64,000 nucleotides of DNA from positions 1 through 64,000 of the forward strand of contig JBGAIM010000008.1 of NCBI GenBank assembly GCA_044225555.1, written 5' to 3'. The stretch is from JADLHS01 sp044225555 (lineage in GTDB: Bacteria; Verrucomicrobiota; Verrucomicrobiia; Limisphaerales; JADLHS01). The notes beneath the pieces are model-generated. The model was not told the origin of the DNA, ran no database searches, and was given only the letters and a program-made list of their open reading frames with translations. Position numbers and translations under genes: made by a program. How positions within the stretch are numbered: the stretch's first letter is position 1; the number at the start of each line of letters is the position of its first letter. Shown in pieces: positions 50,072 to 58,250 of the stretch.

Positions 50072-50515
50072 ATGAAAATTACGCTACAGAGAATTGCTTG
50101 GTCTCTTATTCTCCTTGGGCTAGCGACTCTGTTAGGCGCGAAGTTTTATGCCCAGCACCGGCACATAGAGATTTTTGTCAGTCGGACGGCACCAATGCCC
50201 GATGAACTCGCTGCAGGTCTGCACATGAAAGAACATGGAATAGACCCGATGGTCACAATCGAGTCACCGTATGCGAAGGCGGAAGACAAGATCATCTCCA
50301 CGGAGGAAATCGGCAAGATTCGATCCAGCTTGGCCTGGAGCGTGACAACCCCGATCCTCATTGACGCGCTAATTATTCACTCCCCCAATCACGTTTCCAC
50401 GCGACGCAACACGCCACGTTATTTAGAAGAGTGCGAAGTCGTGAAAGCAGGCAAGGAATGGGTGATTAAGTCAGGCACGAGGACTGACCTCGCAAAAACA
50501 TCCACGGTCAAATGA
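50072..50515 (+). CDS. Membrane-anchored hypothetical protein
   Basis: 147 residues with one N-terminal hydrophobic helix (about 8-25, IAWSLILLGLATLLGAKFY), then a soluble domain with AAGLHMKEHGIDPMVTIESPYAKAEDKI and YLEECEVVKAGKEWVIKSGTRTD. Family unknown. It is more AT-rich than its neighbours. Its last 4 bases overlap the mmsA start (ATGA). The placement suggests co-translation with mmsA, but no pyrimidine role is implied by sequence. Confidence 0.55.
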   Translation: MKITLQRIAWSLILLGLATLLGAKFYAQHRHIEIFVSRTAPMPDELAAGLHMKEHGIDPMVTIESPYAKAEDKIISTEEIGKIRSSLAWSVTTPILIDALIIHSPNHVSTRRNTPRYLEECEVVKAGKEWVIKSGTRTDLAKTSTVK

Positions 50516-52002
50516 ACACAAAACTCGACCCTTGTCCCCTTTTCATTGGTGGCGAATGGATTGAATCCAAATCCGCAAGCACACCTGTCTTCAATCCGTC
50601 CATCGGTGAAGTCATCGCGGAATGTCCCGTTGGTAGGGCAGCGGACGTGAATGCGGCAGTCGAAGCCGCGCACGCGGCGTTTCCGGCTTGGATGGAAACC
50701 CCGCCGGTCGAGCGCGCGCGCGTTCTCTTCAAATTCAAGGCGCTGCTGGAAGAACATTTCGACGAGCTCGTGCGTAGCAACACGCGCGAGCACGGGAAAA
50801 CTTTGGTTGAGTCGCGCGGCGACGTGAAGCGCGGCATCGAGATGGTCGAGTTCGCGTGCGGTGTACCGTCGCTGCTGACGGGCGAGGTGTTGGAGAACAT
50901 CGCGCGCGGGATTGATTGCGAGTCCATCCGCCAGCCACTGGGGGTTTGTGCGGGCATCACCCCGTTCAACTTCCCCTGCATGGTGCCGTTGTGGATGTAT
51001 CCCGTGGCCATTGCGTGCGGGAATACCTTTGTGCTCAAGCCGAGCGAGAAAGTGCCCCTCACCTCAATCAAGGTCGCAAAGCTGCTGGAAAAGGCGGGTT
51101 TGCCGAAAGGCGTGTTGAACATCGTTCACGGCGGACGTGAAGTCGTGGACGCATTGCTCACGCATCCCAAGGTGAAGGCGATTTCGTTCGTCGGGTCGAC
51201 GCCGATTGCGCGCCACATCTACGAGACCGGCACGAAGCACGGCAAACGCGTGCAATCCAACGGCGGCGCGAAGAATTTCGTCCTGCTCATGCCGGATGCG
51301 GACGTGGAGAACTCGACGCGCGGCGTCATCGAAGCCGCCTTTGGCTGCGCGGGGGAGCGTTGCATGGCGGGCTCGACCGCGGTGGTGGTTGGCGGCGCGG
51401 AGAAGACTGTTTTGCCCACGTTGGTCGAAGCGACGAAGCGTATCAGAGTCGGGCCGACCGACCGCGAGGCACAGCCCGATATGGGCGCAGTCATCACGCG
51501 ACAACATCGCGACCGCGTCCTACAACTCATCGAAGCTGGATTGAAAGAAGGGGCAAAGATTCCCGCTGACGGGCGCGGTGTGAAGGTCAACGAAGCACCG
51601 AATGGTTTTTTTGTCGGTGCGACGATTCTGGATCAGGTTCGACCGGGTATGACGGTGGCGAAGGAGGAAGTTTTCGGTCCGGTCTTAAACGTGATGCACA
51701 TGGACGACTTGGACGCGGCCATCGAGCTGGCGAACTCGTCGCCCTACGGTAACGGAGCTTCCATCTTCACGCGGTCAGGCAAGGCGGCGCGCGAATTCAA
51801 ACACAACATCAAGTGCGGCATGGTGGGCATCAACATCGGTGTGCCCGCTTCGATGGCGTGGTTTCCGTTCAACGGTTGGAACGATTCGTTCTTTGGCGAC
51901 CTACACATGCAGGGCAAGGAGGGCGTGCAGTTTTTCACGCAGTTGAAAGTGACAACCAGCCGCTGGTTCAGCTACGGTGAGGGCGACATCTGGCACCGAT
52001 AG
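50512..52002 (+). CDS. mmsA: Methylmalonate-semialdehyde dehydrogenase (CoA-acylating)
   Basis: 496 residues. An aldehyde dehydrogenase that converts methylmalonate semialdehyde or malonate semialdehyde plus CoA and NAD to propionyl-CoA or acetyl-CoA and CO2. Family-specific motifs: the start FIGGEWIESKSASTPVFNPSIGEV, the NAD site ITPFNFPCMVPLWMYPVAIACGNTFVLKPSEK, catalytic C284 in GCAGERCMAGS, and NGWNDSFFGDLHMQGKEGVQFFTQLK, the C-terminal segment typical of MmsA/IolA. Beside preTA it would handle the 3-carbon products of beta-alanine or beta-aminoisobutyrate breakdown, though the intermediate pathway genes are not in this window. Confidence 0.93.
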   Translation: MNTKLDPCPLFIGGEWIESKSASTPVFNPSIGEVIAECPVGRAADVNAAVEAAHAAFPAWMETPPVERARVLFKFKALLEEHFDELVRSNTREHGKTLVESRGDVKRGIEMVEFACGVPSLLTGEVLENIARGIDCESIRQPLGVCAGITPFNFPCMVPLWMYPVAIACGNTFVLKPSEKVPLTSIKVAKLLEKAGLPKGVLNIVHGGREVVDALLTHPKVKAISFVGSTPIARHIYETGTKHGKRVQSNGGAKNFVLLMPDADVENSTRGVIEAAFGCAGERCMAGSTAVVVGGAEKTVLPTLVEATKRIRVGPTDREAQPDMGAVITRQHRDRVLQLIEAGLKEGAKIPADGRGVKVNEAPNGFFVGATILDQVRPGMTVAKEEVFGPVLNVMHMDDLDAAIELANSSPYGNGASIFTRSGKAAREFKHNIKCGMVGINIGVPASMAWFPFNGWNDSFFGDLHMQGKEGVQFFTQLKVTTSRWFSYGEGDIWHR

Positions 52003-52006
52003 TTCT

Positions 52007-52405
52007 ATGGAGTGGATACGCGGCAGTTACGTGGTGAGTGACGATAAGCGCCGGCTCGCAGTTCCGGCGGTGCAGACTTTGTTGCGACAATCTTACTGGG
52101 CCAAGGACCATTCGCCAGAGAAGATTGAGAAGATGCTCGAGAACTCGTTTTGTCTCGGCATGTTTTCCAACGGCCAGCTCATCGGCTTCACCCGCGTCGT
52201 CACGGACAAGGTCACTTTTGCGTGGATCACGGACTTCATCGTGGATGAAAAATATCGCCGGCAGGAATTCGGTAGTTGGCTGATGGGCTGTCTGCTCGAG
52301 CATCCCGATCTGGCGGAAACTTCCAAAGGCTTGGGTACGCAGGACGCCGAGGAGTTCTTCATCAAGTTCGGCTTCACGCGCTCCAGCAACGTCTGGGTGA
52401 TGTGA
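52007..52405 (+). CDS. GNAT-family N-acetyltransferase
   Basis: 132 residues from ATG 52007. A compact GNAT: FSNGQLIGFTRVVTDKVTFAWITDFIVDEKYRRQEFGSWLMGCLLEHP (beta4 and acetyl-CoA loop R-R-Q-E-F-G), and SKGLGTQDAEEFFIKFGFTRSSNVWV. The DFIVDEKYRRQ-x-G-x-WLM pattern is the one seen in small YhbS/ArgA-type acetyltransferases of many bacteria. Substrate unknown. It starts 4 bases after mmsA and may be read with it. Confidence 0.82.
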   Translation: MEWIRGSYVVSDDKRRLAVPAVQTLLRQSYWAKDHSPEKIEKMLENSFCLGMFSNGQLIGFTRVVTDKVTFAWITDFIVDEKYRRQEFGSWLMGCLLEHPDLAETSKGLGTQDAEEFFIKFGFTRSSNVWVM

Positions 52406-52425
52406 TTCCCCTTGTCGGGGGAAGT

Positions 52426-53274
52426 TCACGCGCGTCGGATCAACTTCGCTGCGACAAAACCAACCAGCACCATGACCGACAGAATCAGCCAGTTATAGGG
52501 CGAGCCGATGATAGCGTAGTGATGGCTGATCATGGTGACCACCACCGGGATGACGATGAACGTGTTGTGTTTGGAGCGGGTCTTGGCGCTCGCGCCTTCG
52601 GCGAGGTTGGGTTCCTGACCGGCTTTGAGCGCGGCCACCATGCGGCGTTGCGGCGGCAGGATCCGCATCCAGACATTGGCGGTCATGATGGTGCCGAGCA
52701 TCGCGCCGATTTGAAGAAACGCCGCCCGGGCTGGGAACAGGGGCAATTTCAGATGTAGAGAACCAAGATTCAACTCCAGTCGGCCCATGAAAAGAAAGGC
52801 CACGCCTACGAGCAACAAATAGGAGATGACCGCGCCGACGAGTTCATGTTTGAAGACCTTCGACCAGAGCAAATCGTAAACGATCCAGCCGAGTAACAAG
52901 AAACCCACACTCATGCCAATGGCTGCGCCTTTGCTGTAAGGCCAATCCTCGAATTCGATGATCTTGCCGCCATGGTAAAATATCAGGCCAAATAGCAGGA
53001 TGCCGGTGATCCACGTCGTGAAGGATTCCCACTTAAACCAATGCAACACTCCGGGCATCATGGTTGGGCGTTTCTGTTTCTCCACGAGGTAAAAGCCGCC
53101 GCTGTGAACCATCCAGACATTCTTCTCGGACTTCTCACCCGCTTTTTCCGATTTCTCCAATTCGTTGAACCGCCCGTCCAGCCAGGTGAAATAGAACGTC
53201 GCGCCCACCCACATGATGCCGGCGAAGATGTGCGCCCAGCGCAGGGTCAGGTCGAGCCATTGGTTAAAGTCCAT
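52426..53274 (-). CDS. PuuD-like urate hydroxylase membrane domain
   Basis: 282 residues with seven or eight hydrophobic segments. It starts MDFNQWLDLTLRWAHIFAGIMWVGATFYFTWLD, with HSGGFYLVEKQ and LHWFKWESFTTWITGILLFGLIFYHGG, and SKHNTFIVIPVVVTMISHHYAIIGSPYNWLIL, the recognised pattern of the PuuD/urate-oxidase-N membrane domain (DUF989). PuuD of Agrobacterium has an extra cytochrome c domain, which is absent here. It may lack the electron acceptor or use a separate one. A urate-oxidising role is inferred only. Divergent from the nuo operon. Confidence 0.72.
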   Translation of the reverse strand: MDFNQWLDLTLRWAHIFAGIMWVGATFYFTWLDGRFNELEKSEKAGEKSEKNVWMVHSGGFYLVEKQKRPTMMPGVLHWFKWESFTTWITGILLFGLIFYHGGKIIEFEDWPYSKGAAIGMSVGFLLLGWIVYDLLWSKVFKHELVGAVISYLLLVGVAFLFMGRLELNLGSLHLKLPLFPARAAFLQIGAMLGTIMTANVWMRILPPQRRMVAALKAGQEPNLAEGASAKTRSKHNTFIVIPVVVTMISHHYAIIGSPYNWLILSVMVLVGFVAAKLIRRA

Positions 53275-53390
53275 ATTCTGAAATAACTTTAGAGCATTTC
53301 CTGCCAGAAGGTGCGATGACCTACCGGGGTTGCGTCAAGCCTGATCTCCCCTCCGGCCAGGAGTCTGATTCATGTTGGGAAACCGCAGAC

Positions 53391-53410
53391 TTTGTGAAAT
53401 AAATCACGAA
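53391..53410. promoter_or_regulatory. CRP/FNR-family-like operator upstream of nuoB
   Basis: TTTGTGAAATAAATCACGAA contains TGTGA-6 bases-TCAC, the half-sites of a CRP-type box, with palindromic flanks at 6 of 7 positions. It is 67 bases before the nuoB start and in the divergent gap with the PuuD-like gene. Regulation by a CRP/FNR-family factor is an inference. Confidence 0.4.
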
Positions 53411-53476
53411 ACCTTCTTGCTCGCCTTTGGTGGGCCGATTAACCTAACCGTGCGTCGAAACCTGGCGCACGATCCC

Positions 53477-54004
53477 ATGACTCAAACCACGGAAATCGGC
53501 TATGATTCGCGAATCGAGGGCGATGTCATCCATACCAAAGTGGATGCGGCGCTGAACTGGTTTCGCAAGAACTCCATCTGGCCGATGCCGATGGGTTTGG
53601 CCTGTTGCGCCATTGAATTGATGGCCGCCGGCGCGAGCCGCTTCGATATTTCCCGGTTCGGCATGGAGGTCATGCGTTTTTCGCCCCGGCAATCCGACGT
53701 GATGATTGTCGCCGGAACGGTCACTTACAAGATGGCCATGTCGGTGAAGCGCATCTACGACCAGATGGCCGAGCCGAAATGGGTCATCGCCATGGGCGCG
53801 TGCGCCTCGACCGGCGGCATGTATCGCAGCTACTCCGTTTTGCAGGGCGTGGACAACATTTTACCCGTGGACGTTTATGTGGCCGGCTGTCCACCCCGGC
53901 CCGAAGCGCTGCTCGATGCGCTGATGAAACTTCAAAACAAGGTTCAACGTGAGCCGCTGCTGGCCACTTTGAAGAAACCCGGCCCGGCGCTGGCCAAAGC
54001 CTGA
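53477..54004 (+). CDS. nuoB: NADH-quinone oxidoreductase subunit B
   Basis: 175 residues from ATG 53477 (MTQTTEIGYDSRIEG). It carries cluster N2, the last Fe-S centre before quinone, with the tandem Cys GLACCAIELMAAG (C43, C44), GACASTGG (C109) and VDVYVAGCPPRPEALLDAL (C138). It sits at the junction of the peripheral and membrane arms. ATG 53477 is preferred; a longer frame upstream has no NuoB sequence. nuoA is not adjacent, so this operon starts at nuoB. nuoC follows 10 bases later. Confidence 0.96.
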   Translation: MTQTTEIGYDSRIEGDVIHTKVDAALNWFRKNSIWPMPMGLACCAIELMAAGASRFDISRFGMEVMRFSPRQSDVMIVAGTVTYKMAMSVKRIYDQMAEPKWVIAMGACASTGGMYRSYSVLQGVDNILPVDVYVAGCPPRPEALLDALMKLQNKVQREPLLATLKKPGPALAKA

Positions 54005-54014
54005 TTTCCTCGAA

Positions 54015-54593
54015 GTGAACGCCACAGAACTCGCCAATAAACTCCGCGAAAAGTTCGGGGAACTTGTGTCCGCACCGACGGAGTTTCGTGGCGAAGTCTC
54101 CGTCAAAGTCTCCGATGCCGAGCGCATCGTGGAAGTCTGCGCGTTCGCCAAAAAGGAACTGGGGTTCGATTACCTCGTGGATGTTTCGAGCATTGATAAC
54201 TACGGCGAAGACCCGCGCTGGACGGTGGTTTATCACCTCTACGGCATTGCTCACAAACAATACGTCCGACTCATTACCAGCGTGAACGAGGAGAAATCCG
54301 AATTGCCGACAGTCACGAAAGTTTGGCGGACGGCGGATTGGCATGAGCGCGAGATTTACGACATGATGGGCGTGCGCTTTCGCGGGCATCCCGATTTGCG
54401 GCGCATTTTGATGTGGGAAGGCTACCCGTATTTTCCTTTGCGAAAAGATTTCCCGCTCGCCGGCAAGCCGAGCGAATTGCCGGATGTGGCGTTCTCAAAG
54501 ACCGCGCCGCTCGAAGGCGGGCCGTTCGTCACCACGCCGGGCGGCAAGGACTCCATCGAACGCGAACCGCGGGTGCGAATGCCGAGGGACTGA
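54015..54593 (+). CDS. nuoC: NADH-quinone oxidoreductase subunit C
   Basis: 192 residues, GTG start. The 30-kDa subunit of the complex I connecting part, stabilising NuoD. Family motif is KVWRTADWHEREIYDMMGVRFRGHPDLRRILMWEGYPYFPLRKDFPLAG. The N-terminal GFDYLVDVSSIDNYG is the other conserved block. The end is a short polar tail (DSIEREPRVRMPRD). nuoC and nuoD are separate genes here, unlike the E. coli fusion, with an SMR gene between them. Confidence 0.94.
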   Translation: MNATELANKLREKFGELVSAPTEFRGEVSVKVSDAERIVEVCAFAKKELGFDYLVDVSSIDNYGEDPRWTVVYHLYGIAHKQYVRLITSVNEEKSELPTVTKVWRTADWHEREIYDMMGVRFRGHPDLRRILMWEGYPYFPLRKDFPLAGKPSELPDVAFSKTAPLEGGPFVTTPGGKDSIEREPRVRMPRD

Positions 54594-54596
54594 ATT

Positions 54597-54923
54597 ATGC
54601 CTTGGCTTCTATTGCTCATTTCAATCGTCTTGGAAGTTTGTGGAACCACTTGCATGAAGCTTTCCAACGGTTTCACGCGCCTGTTGCCTTCAGTGCTTGT
54701 GTTCGTCTTTTACGGGGCGTGTTTCACAGTTTTCGTTTTCGCCCTCAAGAGAATCGAAATCAGTACAGCCTACGCCATCTGGTCCGGCTTGGGCGTGGCC
54801 TTGATCGCAGTAATTGGCGTCGCTTGGTTCAAAGAGCCTATGGGTCTGATGAAAGTCATTGGCTTGTTCCTGGTGATTGCCGGGGTTGTGGTGCTGCAAC
54901 TGGCAAACAAGTCGATCCAATAA
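54597..54923 (+). CDS. SMR-family multidrug/guanidinium-type transporter
   Basis: 108 residues, four hydrophobic helices. The catalytic Glu of the family is in helix 1 (VLEVCGTTCMKLSNGFTRLLPS, E13). STAYAIWSGLGVALIAVIGVAWF is the conserved helix 3 (AYAIWSG-G), which places it in the QacE/EmrE-like group rather than SugE/Gdx. It would export cationic compounds in exchange for protons as an antiparallel dimer. It begins 3 bases after nuoC and ends next to nuoD's start, so it is translated as part of the nuo operon; this position is unusual. Composition is a little more AT-rich than the flanking nuo genes. Confidence 0.88.
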   Translation: MPWLLLLISIVLEVCGTTCMKLSNGFTRLLPSVLVFVFYGACFTVFVFALKRIEISTAYAIWSGLGVALIAVIGVAWFKEPMGLMKVIGLFLVIAGVVVLQLANKSIQ

Positions 54924-56213
54924 ATGAGTTCCACGCAAGAAATCACGATTCGCGACACCGCTGCGCAGGCGCAAACGGCGGCGCAATCGCTGCCGCCCGC
55001 CGAGGACTTGCAGGACATGCAGGGCGAAAAGATGGTCCTCAACATGGGGCCGTCGCATCCGTCCACGCATGGGGTGCTCCGCATCATTCTCGAGCTCGAC
55101 GGCGAGATCATCACCAAGGCAATTCCGGATGTGGGTTATCTGCATCGCGGCGACGAGAAGATCGCCGAGAACATGACCTACACCCAGTTCATCCCTTACA
55201 CGGATCGGCTGGATTATCTCGCGCCGCTGGCCAACAACGTCGCTTACGCGCTCGCGGTGGAAAAACTTCTCGGCATCCACGATAAACTTCCGCCCCGCTG
55301 CCAATACCTCCGCGTGATTTGCTGCGAGCTGGCGCGTATTTCGTCGCATCTGCTCGGCGTGGGCTGCTTCGCGATGGACGTGGGCGCAATGACGGTCTTC
55401 CTGCTCACCTTCACGGAGCGCGAAAAAATTTACAACCTCGCTGAGGCTCTCTCGGGCGCGCGGTTCACGACGAGTTACACGCGCATCGGCGGCGTTTCTC
55501 GCGACACGCCGCCCGGTTGGTGCGCAGCGGTGCGCAAGTTCATCAACGAAGTCGTCGTCAACATTGACGAAGTCGAGACGTTGCTCACGCGCAACAAAAT
55601 CTGGGTGGACCGCACGAAGGATGTCGGCGTCATCTCGAAAGCCGACGCGATTGATTTCGGTTTGAGTGGACCGAATTTGCGCGGCAGCGGCGTGAATTAC
55701 GATCTGCGCAAGGATCAGCCGTATCTTTGCTACAAAGATCTGCAATTCGACGTGCCGCTCGGCGAAGTCGGCGATTGCTACGATCGCTACCTCGTGCGCA
55801 TGGAAGAAATGCGCCAGAGCGTGCGCCTCATCCATCAGTGCCTCGATAAGATCCCCGGCGGCTTCGACAACGCGTCGAAAGAGCCGGTGAACGTGGCCGA
55901 TGGCAAAATCGTTTTGCCGCCGAAGAACAAGGTGCTGTCGAGCATGGAAGAACTGATTCATCAGTTCATGATTGTGACGCAAGGCGTGAATTGTTCGCCT
56001 GGCGAAGTTTATTTTGGCCACGAAAATCCGAAGGGCGAACTCGGTTTCTACATCCACAGCCGCGGCGGAGGCACGCCGTATCGGATGAAGATTCGCAGCC
56101 CCAGCTTTGTGAACTTGAGCATCCTGTCGCACCTGTTGCCCGGCCACATGATGAGCGACACGGTTTCGATCTTGGGTTCGTTTGACTTTGTGATGGGAGA
56201 ATGTGACCGATGA
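54924..56213 (+). CDS. nuoD: NADH-quinone oxidoreductase subunit D
   Basis: 429 residues. The 49-kDa subunit forming the quinone site with NuoB. GPSHPSTHGVLR (H45, H49) carries the conserved quinone-site His residues. RGDEKIAENMTYTQFIPYTDRLDYLAPLANNVAYALAVEKLLGI and DVGAMTVFLLTFTEREKIYNL are the family core. The C-terminus is VSILGSFDFVMGECDR; family members end in FVMGEVDR. The first 25 residues are an extra Ala/Gln-rich leader. nuoE overlaps its stop by 4 bases. Confidence 0.95.
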   Translation: MSSTQEITIRDTAAQAQTAAQSLPPAEDLQDMQGEKMVLNMGPSHPSTHGVLRIILELDGEIITKAIPDVGYLHRGDEKIAENMTYTQFIPYTDRLDYLAPLANNVAYALAVEKLLGIHDKLPPRCQYLRVICCELARISSHLLGVGCFAMDVGAMTVFLLTFTEREKIYNLAEALSGARFTTSYTRIGGVSRDTPPGWCAAVRKFINEVVVNIDEVETLLTRNKIWVDRTKDVGVISKADAIDFGLSGPNLRGSGVNYDLRKDQPYLCYKDLQFDVPLGEVGDCYDRYLVRMEEMRQSVRLIHQCLDKIPGGFDNASKEPVNVADGKIVLPPKNKVLSSMEELIHQFMIVTQGVNCSPGEVYFGHENPKGELGFYIHSRGGGTPYRMKIRSPSFVNLSILSHLLPGHMMSDTVSILGSFDFVMGECDR

Positions 56214-56695
56214 GTTTTTCCGTTCCAGCCAACCTAGAAGCCGAGATTGACGAGCTGATCACGCATTATCCCGTGAAGCGCAGCGCATCGCTCATGTTGC
56301 TGCACGCGTTGCAGGAACATTTCGGCTATATCTCGCCCGAAGCGACGGAATGGGTCGCGAAGAAGCTTGGCCTGCAACCGATCAACGTCCACGAACTCGT
56401 GACGTTCTATCCGATGTTCCGCCAGCAAGCGCCGGGCAAATATCAGATCAAGGTCTGTCGCACGTTGAGCTGCGCGCTCGGCGGCTCGCACAAGTTGCAC
56501 GAACATTTTTGCACGAAGCTCGGGCTTGATCCGCACGCGCACGGGTTGCAGACCTCGAAGGACGGCAAGTTCTCGGTCGAGTTCGTGGAATGTCTCGCTG
56601 GTTGCGGCAGCGCGCCGGTGATGATGTGCAACGAAGATTTTTACGAAGGTGTCAGCCACACCAAAGCGGACGAAATCATGGGAGGTTGCAAGTGA
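56210..56695 (+). CDS. nuoE: NADH-quinone oxidoreductase subunit E
   Basis: 161 residues. The 24-kDa thioredoxin-like subunit with one 2Fe-2S cluster (N1a), bound by C83, C88 (IKVCRTLSCALGG), C128 and C132 (VECLAGCGSAPVM). The N-terminal helical part is PVKRSASLMLLHALQEHFGYISPEATEWVAKKLGL. The usual spacing is CxxxxC...CxxxC, matched here. The stop at 56693-56695 is followed after 3 bases by the CCA end of a tRNA on the other strand. Confidence 0.94.
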   Translation: MSFSVPANLEAEIDELITHYPVKRSASLMLLHALQEHFGYISPEATEWVAKKLGLQPINVHELVTFYPMFRQQAPGKYQIKVCRTLSCALGGSHKLHEHFCTKLGLDPHAHGLQTSKDGKFSVEFVECLAGCGSAPVMMCNEDFYEGVSHTKADEIMGGCK

Positions 56696-56698
56696 ACA

Positions 56699-56772
56699 TG
56701 GTTGCCCAACTAGGATTTGAACCTAGACAAACAGATTCAGAGTCTGCTGTGCTACCGTTACACCATTGGGCA
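56699..56772 (-). tRNA. tRNA-Gln (anticodon CTG), CCA encoded
   Basis: On the minus strand: acceptor TGCCCAA paired with TTGGGCA, U8, a 3-bp D stem (GTG/CAC), anticodon stem GCAGA/TCTGT with loop CTCTGAA (anticodon CTG), T arm CTAGG-TTCAAAT-CCTAG, discriminator A and encoded CCA at 56699-56701. All arms pair. It decodes CAG. It is antisense between nuoE and nuoF. Confidence 0.93.
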
Positions 56773-56824
56773 AACCGAGGCTTTGAAAGCGTAAACATTT
56801 CCCTTTTCGAGTCAAGAAACTGAT

Positions 56825-58246
56825 ATGCCGCAAGAGTTCAAACTCATCCTCAAGCATCTCGACAACCCGGGTTACACGCCGGACATCGAGTGCTATTTGC
56901 GGCACGGCGGCTACGACGCACTCAAGAAAGCGCTCGCCATCCAGCCCAAGGATTTGCCCGACGGCAAAAAAACGTCGCCACAGGAGCAGATTCGCGATGA
57001 TGTAAAGCTGTCTGGTTTGCGCGGTCGCGGCGGCGCGGGTTTCTCATGCGGACTCAAGTGGAGTTTCGTTGACCGCCGCAGCAACAAGCCGATTTATTTG
57101 ATTTGCAATGCGGACGAATCCGAGCCCGGCACGTTCAAGGATCGCCAGATCATCCACAAAGACCCGCATCAGCTCATCGAGGGCATGATCATCTCGTGCT
57201 TCGCGAACGACGTGAAGCTCGCCTACATCTATATCCGCGGCGAAATGCCGAAAGGTGCAAAGCTCTTGAACGCGGCGTTGAAGGAAGCGCGCGCGAAAGG
57301 TTTCCTCGGCAAAAATATTTTGGGCAGTGGTTACGATCTGGAGATTCACGTTCATCGCGGCGCAGGTGCTTACATCTGTGGTGAGGAAACCGGCCTCATC
57401 GAATCGCTCGAAGGCAAGCGGCCTTATCCGCGCATCAAGCCGCCGTATTTCCCGGCCGTGCTCGGGCTCTACATGTGCCCGACCATCGTCAACAACGTTG
57501 AGACGCTTTGCCACGTGAAACACATCGTCATGATGGGCGGCGCGGAATACGCGAAGCTCGGCACACCGAACAACACCGGCACGCGCATCGTGAGCTTGAG
57601 CGGTCAGGTGAAACGTCCAGGCTACTACGAGATCGAAGTCGGCAAGGTCACGCTCGGTCAGTTGATCAACGATGCAAATTTCGGCGGCGGTCTGCGCGAC
57701 GGTCGCAAGCTGAAGGCGATCATTCCCGGCGGTTCGTCCTCGAAGATTTTGAAGGCGGGCGAGAAGTTCAAACTCAAGCGCAAGGTGGACGGCAAGGACG
57801 TCGAAGTTGAAACCGACGTTCTGGATCTGCCTTATGATTTTGATTCGCTGATGGCGGCTGGCACGATGTCCGGTTCGAGCGCGATCATTGTCATGGACGA
57901 TAGCGTGGACATAGTCGAGGCGCTGGCGAACCTTAGCGAATTTTACGCGCACGAAAGCTGCGGCCAATGCACGCCTTGTCGCGAAGGCTCGCTCTGGATG
58001 AGCAAGACGCTGCATCGCCTCACGCATGGTCATGGTCGCAAAGGCGACGCTGATTATCTCGAAAAGATTGCGAACAACATTCCCGGCGGCCGCACGATCT
58101 GCGCTTTCGGTGAAGCCTGCTCGTGGCCGGTGCAAAGTTTTGTCGCCAAGTTCCGCGAAGATTTCATCGCCAAAGGGGCAGCGGATGAAGAGCGCAATAA
58201 GCAGGCCGCGCCCGCGAAGGAAAAGAATTTAGCCGCCGCACATTAA
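56825..58246 (+). CDS. nuoF: NADH-quinone oxidoreductase subunit F
   Basis: 473 residues. The NADH-oxidising subunit with FMN and cluster N3. GLRGRGGAGFSCGLKW (64-79) is the NADH/FMN Gly-rich loop. CNADESEPGTFKDRQI and GAGAYICGEETGLIESLEG are flavin-site blocks. The cluster Cys are C379, C382 and C385 in ESCGQCTPCREG and C426 in TICAFGEA. Length matches the 50-kDa family. The 130-base gap to nuoE is taken by the antisense tRNA-Gln. The C-terminal tail (AAPAKEKNLAAAH) is Ala/Lys-rich. Confidence 0.95.
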   Translation: MPQEFKLILKHLDNPGYTPDIECYLRHGGYDALKKALAIQPKDLPDGKKTSPQEQIRDDVKLSGLRGRGGAGFSCGLKWSFVDRRSNKPIYLICNADESEPGTFKDRQIIHKDPHQLIEGMIISCFANDVKLAYIYIRGEMPKGAKLLNAALKEARAKGFLGKNILGSGYDLEIHVHRGAGAYICGEETGLIESLEGKRPYPRIKPPYFPAVLGLYMCPTIVNNVETLCHVKHIVMMGGAEYAKLGTPNNTGTRIVSLSGQVKRPGYYEIEVGKVTLGQLINDANFGGGLRDGRKLKAIIPGGSSSKILKAGEKFKLKRKVDGKDVEVETDVLDLPYDFDSLMAAGTMSGSSAIIVMDDSVDIVEALANLSEFYAHESCGQCTPCREGSLWMSKTLHRLTHGHGRKGDADYLEKIANNIPGGRTICAFGEACSWPVQSFVAKFREDFIAKGAADEERNKQAAPAKEKNLAAAH

Positions 58247-58250
58247 TTCG

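Noticed and set aside
54690..56147. 485-codon minus-strand frame opposite nuoD
   Set aside because: Shadow of nuoD; His/Arg/Ala-rich and without motifs.
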